Positions 25,550 through 35,410 are shown, counted from the first letter of the stretch. The stretch: DNA of 64,000 nucleotides from Microbacterium phyllosphaerae (GCF_017876435.1 NZ_JAGIOA010000001.1:3348001-3412000), one strand, 5' to 3'. Made by a program: numbers and translations. Notes: generated from the letters alone by a model not told the origin.

Positions 25550-26092
25550 TTACTCGGACTTCTTCTCGACAGCGTCCTCGGCGGCAGCCTCGGCTGCCTC
25601 TCCCTCGGCCTGCGACTCGGCACCGGCGTCGGTGGTCTCCTCGACGGGAGCCTCCTCAGCGGGGGCCTCCTCGACGACCTCGGCGGGCTTCTCAGCCTTG
25701 GCGGCCTTCTTGGTCGACTTCACCTTGGGGGTGACGGGCTCGAGGACGAGCTCGATCACGGCCATCGGGGCGTTGTCGCCCTTGCGGTTGCCGACCTTCG
25801 TGATGCGGGTGTAGCCGCCCTCACGGTCAGCGACCAGCGGTGCGATCTCGGCGAAGAGGGTGTGCACGACGTTCTTGTCGCCGATGACCGAGAGGACGCG
25901 ACGACGAGCGTGAAGGTCTCCGCGCTTGGCGAAGGTGATCAGGCGCTCGGCGAGCGGACGCAGGCGCTTGGCCTTGGTCTCGGTCGTCTTGATCGACTTG
26001 TGGGTGTACAGAGCCGCCGCGAGGTTGGCAAGCAGCAGACGCTCGTGTGCGGGGCCGCCTCCGAGGCGGGGACCCTTGGTGGGCTTGGGCAT
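25550..26092 (-). CDS. rplQ: 50S ribosomal protein L17
   Basis: 180 residues; L17 proper is the first ~120 ([20 protein letters not shown] start), followed by an ~60-residue low-complexity tail of Ala, Glu, Lys and Thr ([20 protein letters not shown] and onwards). L17 lies near the peptide exit tunnel of the 50S subunit; the acidic tail is extra compared with E. coli (127 residues). Last gene of the alpha operon, 63 nt after rpoA, and directly followed by the shared terminator. Confidence 0.97.
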   Translation of the reverse strand: MPKPTKGPRLGGGPAHERLLLANLAAALYTHKSIKTTETKAKRLRPLAERLITFAKRGDLHARRRVLSVIGDKNVVHTLFAEIAPLVADREGGYTRITKVGNRKGDNAPMAVIELVLEPVTPKVKSTKKAAKAEKPAEVVEEAPAEEAPVEETTDAGAESQAEGEAAEAAAEDAVEKKSE

Positions 26093-26155
26093 ATCTAGCT
26101 CCTGGTCAGGAAAGGTCGGGTCAGCTGGCCGCTGCCAGATGACAATCCGGGTGGG

Positions 26156-27145
26156 TCAGAAGGACTCGTCTTCGCTGCCGCCGTAGAAGTGGGCGCCGTC
26201 GAAACCGGGCACCGAATCCTTGAGCGACAGACCGAGCGAGATGAGCTTGTCGCGCACCTCGTCGACCGACTTCTGGCCGAAATTGCGGATGTTCATGAGC
26301 TGCGTCTCCGACAGGGCGACGAGCTCGGAAACGGTGTTGATGCCCTCACGCTTCAGGCAGTTGTAAGAGCGGACCGAGAGGTCGAGGTCCTCGATCGGCA
26401 TCGACAGCTCGCTGGAGTTCACTGCCTCCACCGGTGCCGGACCGATCTCGATGCCCTCTGCCTCGACGTTCAGCTCGCGAGCGAGACCGAACAGCTCGGT
26501 GAGCGTCTTCGCAGCCGACGCGACAGCGTCGCGGGGGCTGATGGCGGACTTGGTCTCGACGTCGAGGACGAGCTTGTCGAAGTCGGTGCGCTCACCCGCA
26601 CGGGTGGCGTCGACGCGGTAGCTGACCTTGAGGACCGGCGAGTAGATCGAGTCGATCGGGATCTGACCGGCCTCTGCGTACTCGTTGCGGTTCTGCGTCG
26701 CCGAGACGTAGCCACGGCCACGCTCGATCGTGAGCTCGAGCTCGAACTTCGCGGTCTCGTTGAGGGTCGCGATGACGAGCTCGGGGTTCTGGACCTCGAC
26801 ACCGGCCGGAGCCGAGATGTCAGCGGCGGTCACTTCGCCCGAACCGGTCTTGCGCAGGTACGCCGTGATGGGCTCGTCGCGCTCCGACGAGACCACGAGC
26901 TGCTTGATGTTGAGGATGATCTCGGTGACATCCTCCTTCACGCCGGGGATGGTGCTGAACTCGTGCAGCACGCCGTCGATGCGAACGCTGGTGACCGCGG
27001 CGCCGGGGATCGACGACAGCAGGCTGCGACGAAGCGCGTTGCCGATCGTGTATCCGAAGCCGGGCTCCAGAGGCTCGATGATGAACCGGCTCCGGTTCTC
27101 GACGATCTTTTCCTCGGTCAGTGTGGGACGCTGTGCAATAAGCAC
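26156..27145 (-). CDS. rpoA: DNA-directed RNA polymerase subunit alpha
   Basis: 329 residues. N-terminal dimerisation domain (~1-230) with [20 protein letters not shown] near 20-39, a flexible linker, and the C-terminal domain (~245-315) with [19 protein letters not shown] and [15 protein letters not shown], which binds UP elements and activators. Standard position in the alpha operon between rpsK and rplQ. The 134-nt gap before it contains hairpins. Confidence 0.98.
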   Translation of the reverse strand: MLIAQRPTLTEEKIVENRSRFIIEPLEPGFGYTIGNALRRSLLSSIPGAAVTSVRIDGVLHEFSTIPGVKEDVTEIILNIKQLVVSSERDEPITAYLRKTGSGEVTAADISAPAGVEVQNPELVIATLNETAKFELELTIERGRGYVSATQNRNEYAEAGQIPIDSIYSPVLKVSYRVDATRAGERTDFDKLVLDVETKSAISPRDAVASAAKTLTELFGLARELNVEAEGIEIGPAPVEAVNSSELSMPIEDLDLSVRSYNCLKREGINTVSELVALSETQLMNIRNFGQKSVDEVRDKLISLGLSLKDSVPGFDGAHFYGGSEDESF

Positions 27146-27235
27146 TCTGTGTTCCTTTCGATCACATGCCCGCTATATGACATGTGGTGGGGTGAGGTCT
27201 TGAGTTTTGTGAGTCGATGCCCGCTGGCGGGCGTC

Positions 27236-27268
27236 GAGCCGCTCGGGCCCCAGGGGCACGAGCGGCTC
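27236..27268. other. Hairpin in rpsK-rpoA spacer
   Basis: A perfect 10-bp stem GAGCCGCTCG/CGAGCGGCTC (27236-27245 and 27259-27268) sits 11 nt after the rpsK stop on the minus strand, followed by a second short hairpin GCCCGC-TG-GCGGGC (27220-27233). No U-tract follows, so partial termination, RNA processing or mRNA stabilisation is more likely than full termination. Confidence 0.55.
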
Positions 27269-27279
27269 AACAAGCCTGA

Positions 27280-27678
27280 TCAGACGCGGCGACGCTTCGG
27301 CGGGCGGCAACCGTTGTGCGCCTGCGGCGTGACGTCCTGGATCGATCCGACCTCGAGGCCGGCGGCCGTCAGCGAGCGGATCGCGGTCTCGCGACCCGAT
27401 CCCGGTCCCTTGACGAAGACGTCGACCTTCTTGACGCCGTGCTCCTGCGCCTGGCGGGCGGCCGACTCGGCAGCCATTCCAGCGGCGTAGGGCGTCGACT
27501 TGCGCGAGCCCTTGAAGCCCACGCCACCCGACGATGCCCAGCTGATGACAGCGCCGGACGGGTCGGTGATCGAGACGATGGTGTTGTTGAACGTCGACTT
27601 GATGTGGGCGTGGCCCAGTGCGATGTTCTTCTTTTCCTTGCGGCGCGGCTTGCGCGCGGCGGCCTTGGGTGCAGCCAT
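27280..27678 (-). CDS. rpsK: 30S ribosomal protein S11
   Basis: 132 residues; platform protein of the 30S subunit that contacts 16S rRNA near the mRNA exit. The N-terminus is a basic extension ([17 protein letters not shown]), followed by the highly conserved core ([30 protein letters not shown]) and C-terminal [11 protein letters not shown]. Alpha operon, 32 nt after rpsM. Confidence 0.98.
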   Translation of the reverse strand: MAAPKAAARKPRRKEKKNIALGHAHIKSTFNNTIVSITDPSGAVISWASSGGVGFKGSRKSTPYAAGMAAESAARQAQEHGVKKVDVFVKGPGSGRETAIRSLTAAGLEVGSIQDVTPQAHNGCRPPKRRRV

Positions 27679-27710
27679 GAAAGTGTTCTCCTAGTCCCTG
27701 GGGGCCGCGC

Positions 27711-28085
<375 letters not shown>

Positions 28086-28240
28086 GCGGTTCTCCTGAGT
28101 GTTGTGGAGGTGTGGAGCAGGATCGGTGCTCGGGCCTCCGCCCCGAGGTGTCCCCCACTCGCGTGGGTTCTGATCCTGCCGTTGTGTGTATTGAGTTGTG
28201 AGTCAGATCCGAAGAGTCCGCCGGCATCGCCGACGGGCGC

Positions 28241-28357
28241 TCAGCCCTGGCGCTGCTTGTGGCGCGGGTTGCTCTTGCAGATCACCATGACGCGGCCGTG
28301 ACGACGGATCACCTTGCAGTGATCGCAGATGGGCTTGACGCTGGGGTTGACCTTCAT
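28241..28357 (-). CDS. rpmJ: 50S ribosomal protein L36 (zinc-ribbon type)
   Basis: 38 residues from the ATG at 28357 ([20 protein letters not shown]). It keeps the four zinc ligands Cys11, Cys14, Cys27 and His33, so this is the C+ form. Too short to stand out among open frames; the frame extending upstream to 28570 overlaps infA and is spurious. Located between infA and rpsM as in most bacteria. Confidence 0.97.
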   Translation of the reverse strand: MKVNPSVKPICDHCKVIRRHGRVMVICKSNPRHKQRQG

Positions 28358-28421
28358 GATGTTTCCTGTTCGCTGTCTTCGTACCGCCCCGAGCTGGGGC
28401 AGGCCGTTACTTCTCGACCGA

Positions 28422-28643
28422 TCAGCGGTAGCGGTAGACGATACGGCCGCGGGTGAGGTCGTAGGGGCTGAGCTCCACGACCACGCGGTCCTCGGGGATG
28501 ATGCGGATGTAGTTCTGCCGCATCTTGCCGGAGATCGTTGCCAGGACCTTGTGTCCGTTGGAAAGCTCAACGCGGAACATCGCGTTGGGCAGAGCCTCGG
28601 AGATCACGCCCTCGATCTCGATGACACCGTCTTTCTTAGCCAT
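28422..28643 (-). CDS. infA: Translation initiation factor IF-1
   Basis: 73 residues; OB-fold factor that binds the 30S A site during initiation. Typical [20 protein letters not shown] start, [20 protein letters not shown] and RIVYRYR end. It is the first gene of the infA-rpmJ-rpsM-rpsK-rpoA-rplQ unit and has its own promoter candidate about 110 nt upstream. Confidence 0.98.
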   Translation of the reverse strand: MAKKDGVIEIEGVISEALPNAMFRVELSNGHKVLATISGKMRQNYIRIIPEDRVVVELSPYDLTRGRIVYRYR

Positions 28644-28751
28644 AGCCTCGCTGACGCTTCTGCAGATCGGTCGATCTGCGGTGGGTGGTTGGATTGCGAT
28701 GCCTCTGCCGATTCAGACACGCCGAATCAAGGCGCAAGGCACCAAGGATCT

Positions 28752-28780
28752 ATGTTATCCGACAACGGGAGTTCCGGCAA
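28752..28780 (-). promoter_or_regulatory. Candidate infA/alpha operon promoter
   Basis: On the minus strand, TTGCCG (28780-28775), a 17-nt spacer, then TAACAT (28757-28752) give a sigma-70-like promoter. Transcription would start near 28745, about 100 nt before infA. The -35 lies inside the right-hand part of the hairpin that ends the upstream dsbA-like gene. Confidence 0.45.
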
Positions 28781-28805
28781 CCTGAGCAGGATGCCGGAAC
28801 TCCCG
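28766..28805 (-). terminator. Terminator hairpin after the dsbA-like gene
   Basis: Perfect 14-bp stem (28766-28779 with 28792-28805, 12-nt loop), 18 nt past the stop of the DsbA-like gene. It is followed on the minus strand by TTGT rather than a full U-run. It should separate the spc-secY-adk-map transcript from the infA unit. Confidence 0.7.
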
Positions 28806-28822
28806 AGTCGATATCGGACAGA

Positions 28823-29482
28823 TCAGCCGAGGATCTTGGCGAACTCGGTGGCGATCTCGCTGTTGTCGATGCGCGTGCCGTTGACCTCGACCGTCGGAGT
28901 CCCCTTGATGTCGTGGGTCTTCGTCTGCGAGTCGGCGAACTTCGTGTACGTGCCGTCCGCGATGCAGTCGGCGGCAGCTCCCGCACCCGCCTGCTCGGCG
29001 AGAGCGCTCAGCTCCTCGACGCTGAGGCCCGCGGAGTTCTCCTCGGGCTGGTTCGTGAAGAGCAGGTTGAAGTAGTCCAGGGTCGCGTCGGGTGCCTCGG
29101 CGGCGACGCAGTACATCGAGCCGGCTGACAGCGACGAGTACTGACCCGTCGTCGAGTACCGGTTGAGGATCGAGACCGGGTGGATGTTCAGCGTGATCTT
29201 GTTGTCGGCCGCCGCCGTCTGCAGCTGCTCGCCGTACGCATCCTCGAACTGGCCGCACACGGGGCACATGAAGTCGACGTACGTGTCGATCTCGTCCTCG
29301 CCTGTGCCGAAGGAGATCGCGCCGGTCTCCTCGTTCACGATCGAGCTCTGCGGCGCGGTGCCGGGGTCGGTCGCCTGGTTGTTGAGCGACACGACGACGA
29401 AGGCGAGGACGGCCAGAACGACCACCACTGCCGCCGAGACGCCGATCACGAACCAGTTGGTGTTGCTCTTCGCGGCTGCCAT
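28823..29482 (-). CDS. Membrane-anchored DsbA-family thiol oxidoreductase
   Basis: 219 residues from ATG 29482 (MAAAKSNTNW). One N-terminal membrane helix (~11-32, FVIGVSAAVVVVLAVLAFVV) anchors a thioredoxin-fold domain outside the membrane. The redox motif is CPVC at 73-76 in DFMCPVCGQFE, and the cis-Pro loop is GTPTVEVNG. This matches actinobacterial DsbA-like proteins that oxidise secreted proteins (thioredoxin_4 type). A longer start at 29557 adds an Arg/Cys-rich leader and is less likely. It lies downstream of map, 156 nt away. Confidence 0.9.
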   Translation of the reverse strand: MAAAKSNTNWFVIGVSAAVVVVLAVLAFVVVSLNNQATDPGTAPQSSIVNEETGAISFGTGEDEIDTYVDFMCPVCGQFEDAYGEQLQTAAADNKITLNIHPVSILNRYSTTGQYSSLSAGSMYCVAAEAPDATLDYFNLLFTNQPEENSAGLSVEELSALAEQAGAGAAADCIADGTYTKFADSQTKTHDIKGTPTVEVNGTRIDNSEIATEFAKILG

Positions 29483-29638
29483 GGTTTTCCGTTTCTGTCG
29501 AGGCCCGCTCGCGGCGGACCCGGCCTGAAGTCTGCGGGCGCACGCGCACCCATACATCCATTGTGCCCGGAGAAACCTATGTGCGCGTTGTGACGATCCC
29601 CTGTATGACGAGCGGACGCCGCTCAGGGCATCCGCGGT

Positions 29639-30487
29639 TCAGGCGATGGGCGTCGGAGTCACGCCGAAGGGCGCGAGACCAGCTGCTCCCCCGTCGGCCG
29701 CGGTGAGCACCCAGATGCCACCCTCATGCAGCGCGACGCTGTGCTCCCAGTGCGAGCCGTCGGTGCCGTCGGTCGTCGAGACCGTCCAGTCGTCGTCCTC
29801 GACGAACGTCTCATCGCTTCCGGCGGTGACCATGGGCTCGATGGCGAGGACGAGACCCGACTTGAGCTCGGGTCCCGGATCGGGAGTGCGGTAGTTGAAG
29901 ACGCTCGGTGCTTCATGCATCTTGCGACCGATGCCGTGACCCACGTACTCGCGGAGGATCCCGTACGTCTCACCGGAGACCGCCGAAGGCCCCTGAGCCT
30001 CGATGTATCCCTGAATCGCTGCCCCGATGTCACCCAGGTGCGACGCGGACGCCATGGCGGCGATTCCGGCCCACATCGACCCCTCGGTGACGCGGGAGAG
30101 CTCCTGGCGCCGGGCGACGACCTCAGGGCGGGTCTCGTCGGGCACGACGACGGTGATCGCACTGTCACCGTTCCAGCCCTGGAACTGCGCACCGCAGTCG
30201 ATCGAGACGATGTCGCCCGCCTGCAGCACACGCTCTCCGGGGATGCCGTGCACGACCTCGTCGTTGACCGAGATGCACGTGGTGTGACGGTAGCCACGCA
30301 CGAGCTGGAAGTTGGACTCCGCGCCACGAGCGAGGATGACCCTGTTCGCCTCGGCATCCAGCTCGAGCGTCGTGACGCCCGGCCGGATCAGCGGACGGAC
30401 CGCGTCGAGAGCCGCGGCCGTGATGAGGCCCGGTTCGACCATGGCCCGCAGCTGAGCGGCGCTCTTGTAGATCGACTTGCGGAACAT
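29639..30487 (-). CDS. map: Methionine aminopeptidase, type I
   Basis: 282 residues; removes the initiator Met from nascent proteins. Metal-binding positions visible: Asp in IVSIDCGAQFQGWNGDSAIT (two Asp), the His of YVGHGIGRKMHEAP, and Glu residues in LVLAIEPMV and HWEHSVALHEGG. Substrate His is in RHTTCISVNDEVVHGIP. Starts 10 nt after the adk stop, the classic secY-adk-map order. Confidence 0.97.
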   Translation of the reverse strand: MFRKSIYKSAAQLRAMVEPGLITAAALDAVRPLIRPGVTTLELDAEANRVILARGAESNFQLVRGYRHTTCISVNDEVVHGIPGERVLQAGDIVSIDCGAQFQGWNGDSAITVVVPDETRPEVVARRQELSRVTEGSMWAGIAAMASASHLGDIGAAIQGYIEAQGPSAVSGETYGILREYVGHGIGRKMHEAPSVFNYRTPDPGPELKSGLVLAIEPMVTAGSDETFVEDDDWTVSTTDGTDGSHWEHSVALHEGGIWVLTAADGGAAGLAPFGVTPTPIA

Positions 30488-30497
30488 CGTGCGCAGA

Positions 30498-31094
30498 TCA
30501 GGCCGCGAGGCGCAGACCGCGTGCGGTCAGCGCCGCGAAGACGCGCTCGGTGATCTCGTCGAGGCTGCCGACGCCGTCGATGCGGTCGACGATTCCACGG
30601 GGGCCGTAGACCTCGAGGATCGGCGCCGTCTCGTGCTCGTAGATGTCGAGACGGTGGGCGATGGCCTCGTCGGTGTCATCCGATCGCCCCTGCTCCGCTG
30701 CGCGGAGCTTGAGACGCTCGATGCTCTCTTCGCGGGACACATCGAGCAGGATGACGGCGTCGAGCGACTCGCCGCGCTCCGCCAGGAACGCATCGAGGTG
30801 AGCCACCTGAGCCGCGTTGCGGGGGTAGCCGTCGAGCAGGAAGCCCTTCGCCGCATCGTCCTGCGACAGACGGTCGCGGACGATCTCGCTCGTCAGCTCG
30901 TCAGGGACCAGGTCGCCCTTGTCGAGGATCGCCGTGACCTGCTGGCCGAGCGGTGTGCCCTCTTTGATGTTCGCGCGGAAGATGTCTCCGGTCGAGACGA
31001 CCGGGATGCCGTACGACTCGGCGATGCGGACACCCTGGGTGCCCTTGCCGGATCCCTGCGGGCCGACGATGAGGAGACGAGCGGTGGCTGTCAT
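30498..31094 (-). CDS. adk: Adenylate kinase
   Basis: 198 residues from ATG 31094, which overlaps the secY stop as ATGA; the longer open frame upstream is secY in another frame. Walker A GPQGSGKGTQ near 10-19, AMP-binding STGDIFRANI, LLDGYPRNAAQ and a short LID region (the protein lacks the long zinc-type LID insertion). Balances ATP, ADP and AMP. Confidence 0.97.
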   Translation of the reverse strand: MTATARLLIVGPQGSGKGTQGVRIAESYGIPVVSTGDIFRANIKEGTPLGQQVTAILDKGDLVPDELTSEIVRDRLSQDDAAKGFLLDGYPRNAAQVAHLDAFLAERGESLDAVILLDVSREESIERLKLRAAEQGRSDDTDEAIAHRLDIYEHETAPILEVYGPRGIVDRIDGVGSLDEITERVFAALTARGLRLAA

Positions 31095-32413
31095 CGGAGG
31101 AGCCCTTCGTAGTGACGCTGCTGCAGCTGTGCATCGATCTGCTTGACCGTCTCGAGACCGACACCCACGATGATGAGGATCGATGCGCCACCGAACGGGA
31201 AGTTCTGGTTGGCGCCGACGGTGGCGAGAGCGATCAGCGGGATCAGCGCGATCAGCCCGAGGTAGATCGAGCCGGGCAGCGTGATGCGGGTGAGCACGTA
31301 GTCGAGGTACTCGGCGGTCGGACGACCCGCGCGGATACCCGGGATGAAGCCGCCGTACTTCTTCATGTTGTCGGCGACCTCGACGGGGTTGAACGTTATC
31401 GCGACGTAGAAGTACGTGAACCCGATGATCAGCAGGAAGTACGCGGCCATGTAGACCGGGTGGTTTCCCGTCGTGAAGTTCGCGCTGATCCAGGTGACCC
31501 ACGCGGCGGGCTCGGAGCCGTCCTGCGGGGTGTTGAACTGCGCGATCAGTGCCGGGATGTACAGCAGCGACGAGGCGAAGATCACGGGGATCACACCCGC
31601 CATGTTCACCTTGATCGGGATGTACGTGTTCGTGCCGCCGTACGTGCGACGGCCGACCATGCGCTTCGCGTACTGCACCGGGATGCGACGCTGCGACTGC
31701 TCGACGAACACGACGAGAGCCATGACGATGATTCCGACCAGCAGCACCAGCAGGAAGACCTCGAAGCCCTTGCTCTCCCAGATGAGCCACATGGCACCGG
31801 GGAACGTCGCGGCGATCGAGGTGAAGATGAGCAGCGACATGCCGTTGCCGATGCCGCGCTCGGTGACGAGCTCGGCGAACCACATGATGAGGCCGGTACC
31901 GGCGGTCATCGCCATGATGATGAGCAGCTGCGCCCACCACACGTCGTTCGTGAGCAGGTTCTGGCAGGCCGCGACATCGGTCGTGCCGAAGAGCTGACCG
32001 CTGCGGGCGACCGTGACGAGGGTGGTCGACTGCAGCAGCGCCAGGGCGATCGTGAGGTACCGCGTGTACTGGGTGAGACGGGCCTGACCGGCCTGTCCTT
32101 CCTTGTGCAGTGCCTCGAAGTGAGGGATGACGACCCGCAGGAGCTGCGTGATGATCGTCGCGGTGATGTACGGCATGACGCCGAGCGCGAAGATCGACAG
32201 CTGGAGGAGCGCCCCGCCGGAGAAGAGGTTGACCAGCCCGAGGAGCCCATCAGTGCCTGAGTTCTGAGCCAGGCACTCCTCGACGTTCGGGAAGTTCACG
32301 AACGGAGCAGGGACATTCGAGCCAAGTCGGTAGATGGCGACGATGGCGAGGGTGAAACCGATCTTCCGACGCAGGTCGGGCGTGCGGAAGATCCGCGCGA
32401 TGGCGCTAAACAA
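31091..32413 (-). CDS. secY: Protein translocase subunit SecY
   Basis: 440 residues, ten membrane helices; the channel of the Sec translocon. Conserved parts: RRKIGFTLAIVAIYRLGSNV at the N-terminus, GIMPYI-like GVMPYITATIITQLL, FAELVTERGIGNGMSLLIF and the cytoplasmic loop QRRIPVQYAKRMVGRRTYGG. 102 nt after rplO, with two hairpins in the gap; ATGA overlap with adk. Confidence 0.98.
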   Translation of the reverse strand: MFSAIARIFRTPDLRRKIGFTLAIVAIYRLGSNVPAPFVNFPNVEECLAQNSGTDGLLGLVNLFSGGALLQLSIFALGVMPYITATIITQLLRVVIPHFEALHKEGQAGQARLTQYTRYLTIALALLQSTTLVTVARSGQLFGTTDVAACQNLLTNDVWWAQLLIIMAMTAGTGLIMWFAELVTERGIGNGMSLLIFTSIAATFPGAMWLIWESKGFEVFLLVLLVGIIVMALVVFVEQSQRRIPVQYAKRMVGRRTYGGTNTYIPIKVNMAGVIPVIFASSLLYIPALIAQFNTPQDGSEPAAWVTWISANFTTGNHPVYMAAYFLLIIGFTYFYVAITFNPVEVADNMKKYGGFIPGIRAGRPTAEYLDYVLTRITLPGSIYLGLIALIPLIALATVGANQNFPFGGASILIIVGVGLETVKQIDAQLQQRHYEGLLR

Positions 32414-32435
32414 GGACGTTCCTCCTGAAAAGGTT

Positions 32436-32505
32436 GCCGTCCCTGAAGGACGGCTGAAAGAACAGGCTAACCCATAAGAGGGGCCGGAGAATCTCCGACC
32501 CCTCT
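32436..32505 (-). other. Two hairpins in the rplO-secY spacer
   Basis: First hairpin: 14-bp stem with one mismatch (32477-32490 with 32492-32505; the closing loop must open a few pairs), 11 nt past the rplO stop. Second: GCCGTCC/GGACGGC (32436-32442 and 32448-32454) just before the secY ribosome-binding site. No long U-run. They could attenuate transcription into secY-adk-map or act as processing sites. Confidence 0.55.
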
Positions 32506-32515
32506 CATGAAGTGG

Positions 32516-33142
32516 TTACTTGACGGATCCGCCAGCCGCCACGATCTTCTGCTCGGCGGAACCCGAGACCTTGTCGACCGCGACGGTGAGCTTCACGGCG
32601 ATGTCGCCGTTTCCGAGAACCTTGACCTTCTCGTTCTTGCGAACGGCACCCTTGGCGACCAGGTCGCTGATGGTGACGTCGCCACCCTTGGGGTACAGCT
32701 CCGCGAGCTTCTCCAGGTTCACGACCTGGTACTCCACGCGGAACGGGTTCTTGAACCCGCGCAGCTTCGGGGTGCGCATGTGCAGCGGCATCTGCCCACC
32801 CTCGAAGCCGACGCGAACGGTGTTGCGAGCCTTCGTACCCTTGGTACCGCGACCTGCAGTCTTTCCCTTGGAGCCCTCACCGCGACCGACACGGGTCTTC
32901 GCGGTGTTGGATCCGGGGACCGGACGCAGGTGGTGCACCTTCAGCACGCCGGCGCGGGATGCCGGAGCATCCTTCTTCGGCGCGGCCTTCTTGGCAGCCG
33001 GCTTCTTGGCGGTCTCGGCCTTGGCCTCGGACGCCTTCGCGGGTGCCTTCTTGGCGGCGGGCTTCTTCTCGGCTGCGGCCTTGGGAGCTGCGGCCTTCTT
33101 CGGAGCCTTCTCGGCGCCTTCGGCTTCGTTCTTCTCAGCCAT
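32516..33142 (-). CDS. rplO: 50S ribosomal protein L15 with long basic N-terminal extension
   Basis: 208 residues. The L15 core (from [20 protein letters not shown], ~67 onwards) is preceded by ~65 residues made almost only of Ala, Lys, Pro and Glu ([19 protein letters not shown]), reminiscent of histone H1 tails. E. coli L15 has 144 residues. The ATG at 33142 shares a base with the rpmD stop and is the only in-frame start that keeps this coupling, so the extension is probably real. Confidence 0.95.
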   Translation of the reverse strand: MAEKNEAEGAEKAPKKAAAPKAAAEKKPAAKKAPAKASEAKAETAKKPAAKKAAPKKDAPASRAGVLKVHHLRPVPGSNTAKTRVGRGEGSKGKTAGRGTKGTKARNTVRVGFEGGQMPLHMRTPKLRGFKNPFRVEYQVVNLEKLAELYPKGGDVTISDLVAKGAVRKNEKVKVLGNGDIAVKLTVAVDKVSGSAEQKIVAAGGSVK

Positions 33143-33327
33143 TAGTCGATCTCCTCAACCTTGACGAGGTGGGCGACGGTCTTGACGTAACCGCGCGTCT
33201 GCGCGTCGTCGGGGCGAACGGTGCTGTCACCGATGCGCTTCAGACCGAGGCTGCGCAGCGTGTCACGCTGGTTCTGCTTCTCGCTCACCTTGGACTTGAC
33301 CTGCGTGACCTTCAGGCGCGCAGCCAT
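33142..33327 (-). CDS. rpmD: 50S ribosomal protein L30
   Basis: 61 residues, [20 protein letters not shown] start and [17 protein letters not shown] end, normal length for the short bacterial L30. TGATG overlaps at both ends with rpsE and rplO show translational coupling within the spc operon. Confidence 0.97.
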   Translation of the reverse strand: MAARLKVTQVKSKVSEKQNQRDTLRSLGLKRIGDSTVRPDDAQTRGYVKTVAHLVKVEEID

Positions 33328-34025
33328 CAGGCACCTACCTTCTGTGCGGCGATGGCGTCAGCCTCCGCACGGACGAGACGCGCGGGTGCGACCTGGTCGA
33401 ACTCGAGGCCACGACGTGCGGCGACCGCACGGGGCTCCTCGAGCTGCTTCAGAGCCGTCACCGTCGCGTGCACGATGTTGATCGTGTTCGACGAGCCGAG
33501 CGACTTCGACAGCACGTCGTGGATACCGGCGCACTCGAGCACGGCGCGGACCGGACCACCGGCGATGACACCGGTACCGGCAGCGGCCGGACGAAGCAGG
33601 ACGACGCCTGCCGCAGCCTCACCCTGCACGGGGTGCGGGATGGTGCTTCCGACGCGCGGAACGCGGAAGAAGTTGCGCTTGGCCTCTTCGACACCCTTCG
33701 AGATCGCCAGAGGGACCTCGCGAGCCTTGCCGTAGCCGACGCCCACCAGACCGTTGCCGTCACCGACGACCACGAGAGCGGTGAAGCTGAAGCGACGACC
33801 ACCCTTCACGACCTTCGAGACGCGGTTGATGGTGACCACGCGCTCGAGGAACTGGTTGTCCCCACGATCGCGAGAGTTACGGTCACGGCCACCCTGGTTG
33901 CGGTCTCCACGGCCACCGCCGCGGCGGTTGTCGCGCTGAGACGGCTCTGCCTGCGTGGTGCCGGCGGCAGTCTCGGAAGTGGCAGCTGCCGCTTCGGTCA
34001 CTTCGTTCTCCTTGTTGTCACTCAC
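33327..34025 (-). CDS. rpsE: 30S ribosomal protein S5 with disordered N-terminal extension
   Basis: 232 residues; E. coli S5 has 167. S5 core from ~57 ([20 protein letters not shown]) to the end with [14 protein letters not shown] and [14 protein letters not shown]. Before it are ~55 residues: an acidic/Ala/Thr stretch, then an RGG-like part ([18 protein letters not shown]). S5 controls translational fidelity and lines the mRNA entry tunnel. Overlaps rplR by 4 nt and rpmD by 1 nt. Confidence 0.97.
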   Translation of the reverse strand: MSDNKENEVTEAAAATSETAAGTTQAEPSQRDNRRGGGRGDRNQGGRDRNSRDRGDNQFLERVVTINRVSKVVKGGRRFSFTALVVVGDGNGLVGVGYGKAREVPLAISKGVEEAKRNFFRVPRVGSTIPHPVQGEAAAGVVLLRPAAAGTGVIAGGPVRAVLECAGIHDVLSKSLGSSNTINIVHATVTALKQLEEPRAVAARRGLEFDQVAPARLVRAEADAIAAQKVGA

Positions 34026-34381
34026 AGTGCCAGACCCCCTTCGCGGGCGCCGTCGGCGATGGCGGCGACACGACCGGCGTAGCGGTTTCCGCCACGGTCG
34101 AACACTGCCTCGGAAACGCCGGCAGCCTTCGCACGCTCGGCGAGAAGCTCGCCGACCTTGCGGGCCTTGGCGGTCTTGTCACCCTCGAGCGAGCGCAGGT
34201 CGGTCTCGAGCGTCGAAGCCGACGCCACGGTGTGACCCTTGCTGTCGTCGACAAGCTGCACGAAGACGTGGCGAGCCGAACGGTTGACGACGAGGCGCGG
34301 ACGCACCTCGGTGCCGACGACCTTCTTGCGAAGGCGGGCATGACGACGCGCGCGGGCGTCAGACTTTGACTTGAGAGCCAT
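34022..34381 (-). CDS. rplR: 50S ribosomal protein L18
   Basis: 119 residues, 5S rRNA-binding protein. [20 protein letters not shown] start, [20 protein letters not shown] and the C-terminal [20 protein letters not shown] are diagnostic. Two nt from rplF and 4-nt overlap with rpsE. Confidence 0.98.
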   Translation of the reverse strand: MALKSKSDARARRHARLRKKVVGTEVRPRLVVNRSARHVFVQLVDDSKGHTVASASTLETDLRSLEGDKTAKARKVGELLAERAKAAGVSEAVFDRGGNRYAGRVAAIADGAREGGLAL

Positions 34382-34383
34382 GG

Positions 34384-34920
34384 TTACTTACCACTCTTTC
34401 CGGCCTTGCGACGCACGATCTCGCCGGCGTAGCGCACACCCTTGCCCTTGTACGGCTCGGGCTTGCGGATCTTGCGGATGTTCGCAGCTGCCTCGCCGAC
34501 AGCCTGCTTGTCGATTCCGCTGACGGTGAGCTTGTTGTTGCCCTCGACCGTGAGCGTGATACCGGCGGGCGGGTCGATGAGGACCGGGTGCGAGAAGCCC
34601 AGGGCGAACTCGACCGAGCTGCCCTTCTGAGCGACGCGGTAACCGGTTCCGACGACCTCGAGACCCTTGGTGTAGCCCTGGGTCACGCCGATGATGTTGT
34701 TGTTGATGAGCGTGCGGGTCAGGCCGTGAAGCGACCGGGACTCGCGCTCGTCGTCGGGACGGCTGACGAGAACCTGGTTCTCCTCGACCGCGACCTCGAT
34801 GGGCTTGGCGACCGTCAGGGTGAGCTCACCCTTGGGGCCCTTCACCGCGACCTCACGGCCGTCGACCGAGATGGTCACGCCCGCGGGAACGTCGATGGGA
34901 AGTCGTCCAATACGCGACAT
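34384..34920 (-). CDS. rplF: 50S ribosomal protein L6
   Basis: 178 residues, two tandem L6 domains ([21 protein letters not shown]-terminal [20 protein letters not shown]). L6 lies near the sarcin-ricin loop of 23S rRNA. Six nt after rpsH. Confidence 0.98.
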   Translation of the reverse strand: MSRIGRLPIDVPAGVTISVDGREVAVKGPKGELTLTVAKPIEVAVEENQVLVSRPDDERESRSLHGLTRTLINNNIIGVTQGYTKGLEVVGTGYRVAQKGSSVEFALGFSHPVLIDPPAGITLTVEGNNKLTVSGIDKQAVGEAAANIRKIRKPEPYKGKGVRYAGEIVRRKAGKSGK

Positions 34921-34926
34921 TTTCGA

Positions 34927-35325
34927 TTACCACACGTAGGCGAGAACTTCTCCGCCCACGCCCTTCTGCTCTGCCTGACGGTCGGTGAGAAGACCGGAGG
35001 AGGTGGACAGGATGGCCACGCCGAGTCCGCCGAGGACCCTGGGGAGCTCCGTGGACTTCGCGTAGACGCGGAGACCGGGCTTCGACACGCGCTTGATGCC
35101 CGCGATCGAACGCTCACGGTTGGGGCCGTACTTCAGCTGCAGGGTGAGGTTCGAGCCGACGCGTGCGTCAGTCGTCTCCCAGCCGGCGATGTAGCCCTCC
35201 TGCTGGAGGATCTCGGCGATGTGCGTCTTGAGCTTGCTCGACGGCAGGGTCACGGAATCGTGGTGCGCCGAGTTCGCGTTACGCAGACGGGTCAGCAGAT
35301 CTGCGACCGGGTCTGTCATTGTCAT
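34927..35325 (-). CDS. rpsH: 30S ribosomal protein S8
   Basis: 132 residues ([21 protein letters not shown]-terminal [20 protein letters not shown]). Two in-frame ATGs six nt apart at the start; the first is used. S8 binds the central domain of 16S rRNA and in E. coli is the spc-operon translational repressor acting near rplE. Here it follows rplE after 120 nt, where rpsN normally lies. Confidence 0.98.
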   Translation of the reverse strand: MTMTDPVADLLTRLRNANSAHHDSVTLPSSKLKTHIAEILQQEGYIAGWETTDARVGSNLTLQLKYGPNRERSIAGIKRVSKPGLRVYAKSTELPRVLGGLGVAILSTSSGLLTDRQAEQKGVGGEVLAYVW

Positions 35326-35410
35326 TGTTGTTTTCCTTTGTTCATGAGGTTCCGGCTGCCGTTACACGACAGACGGCCTGCGATGACACGCAATCTTCAA
35401 TTGTACGGGA

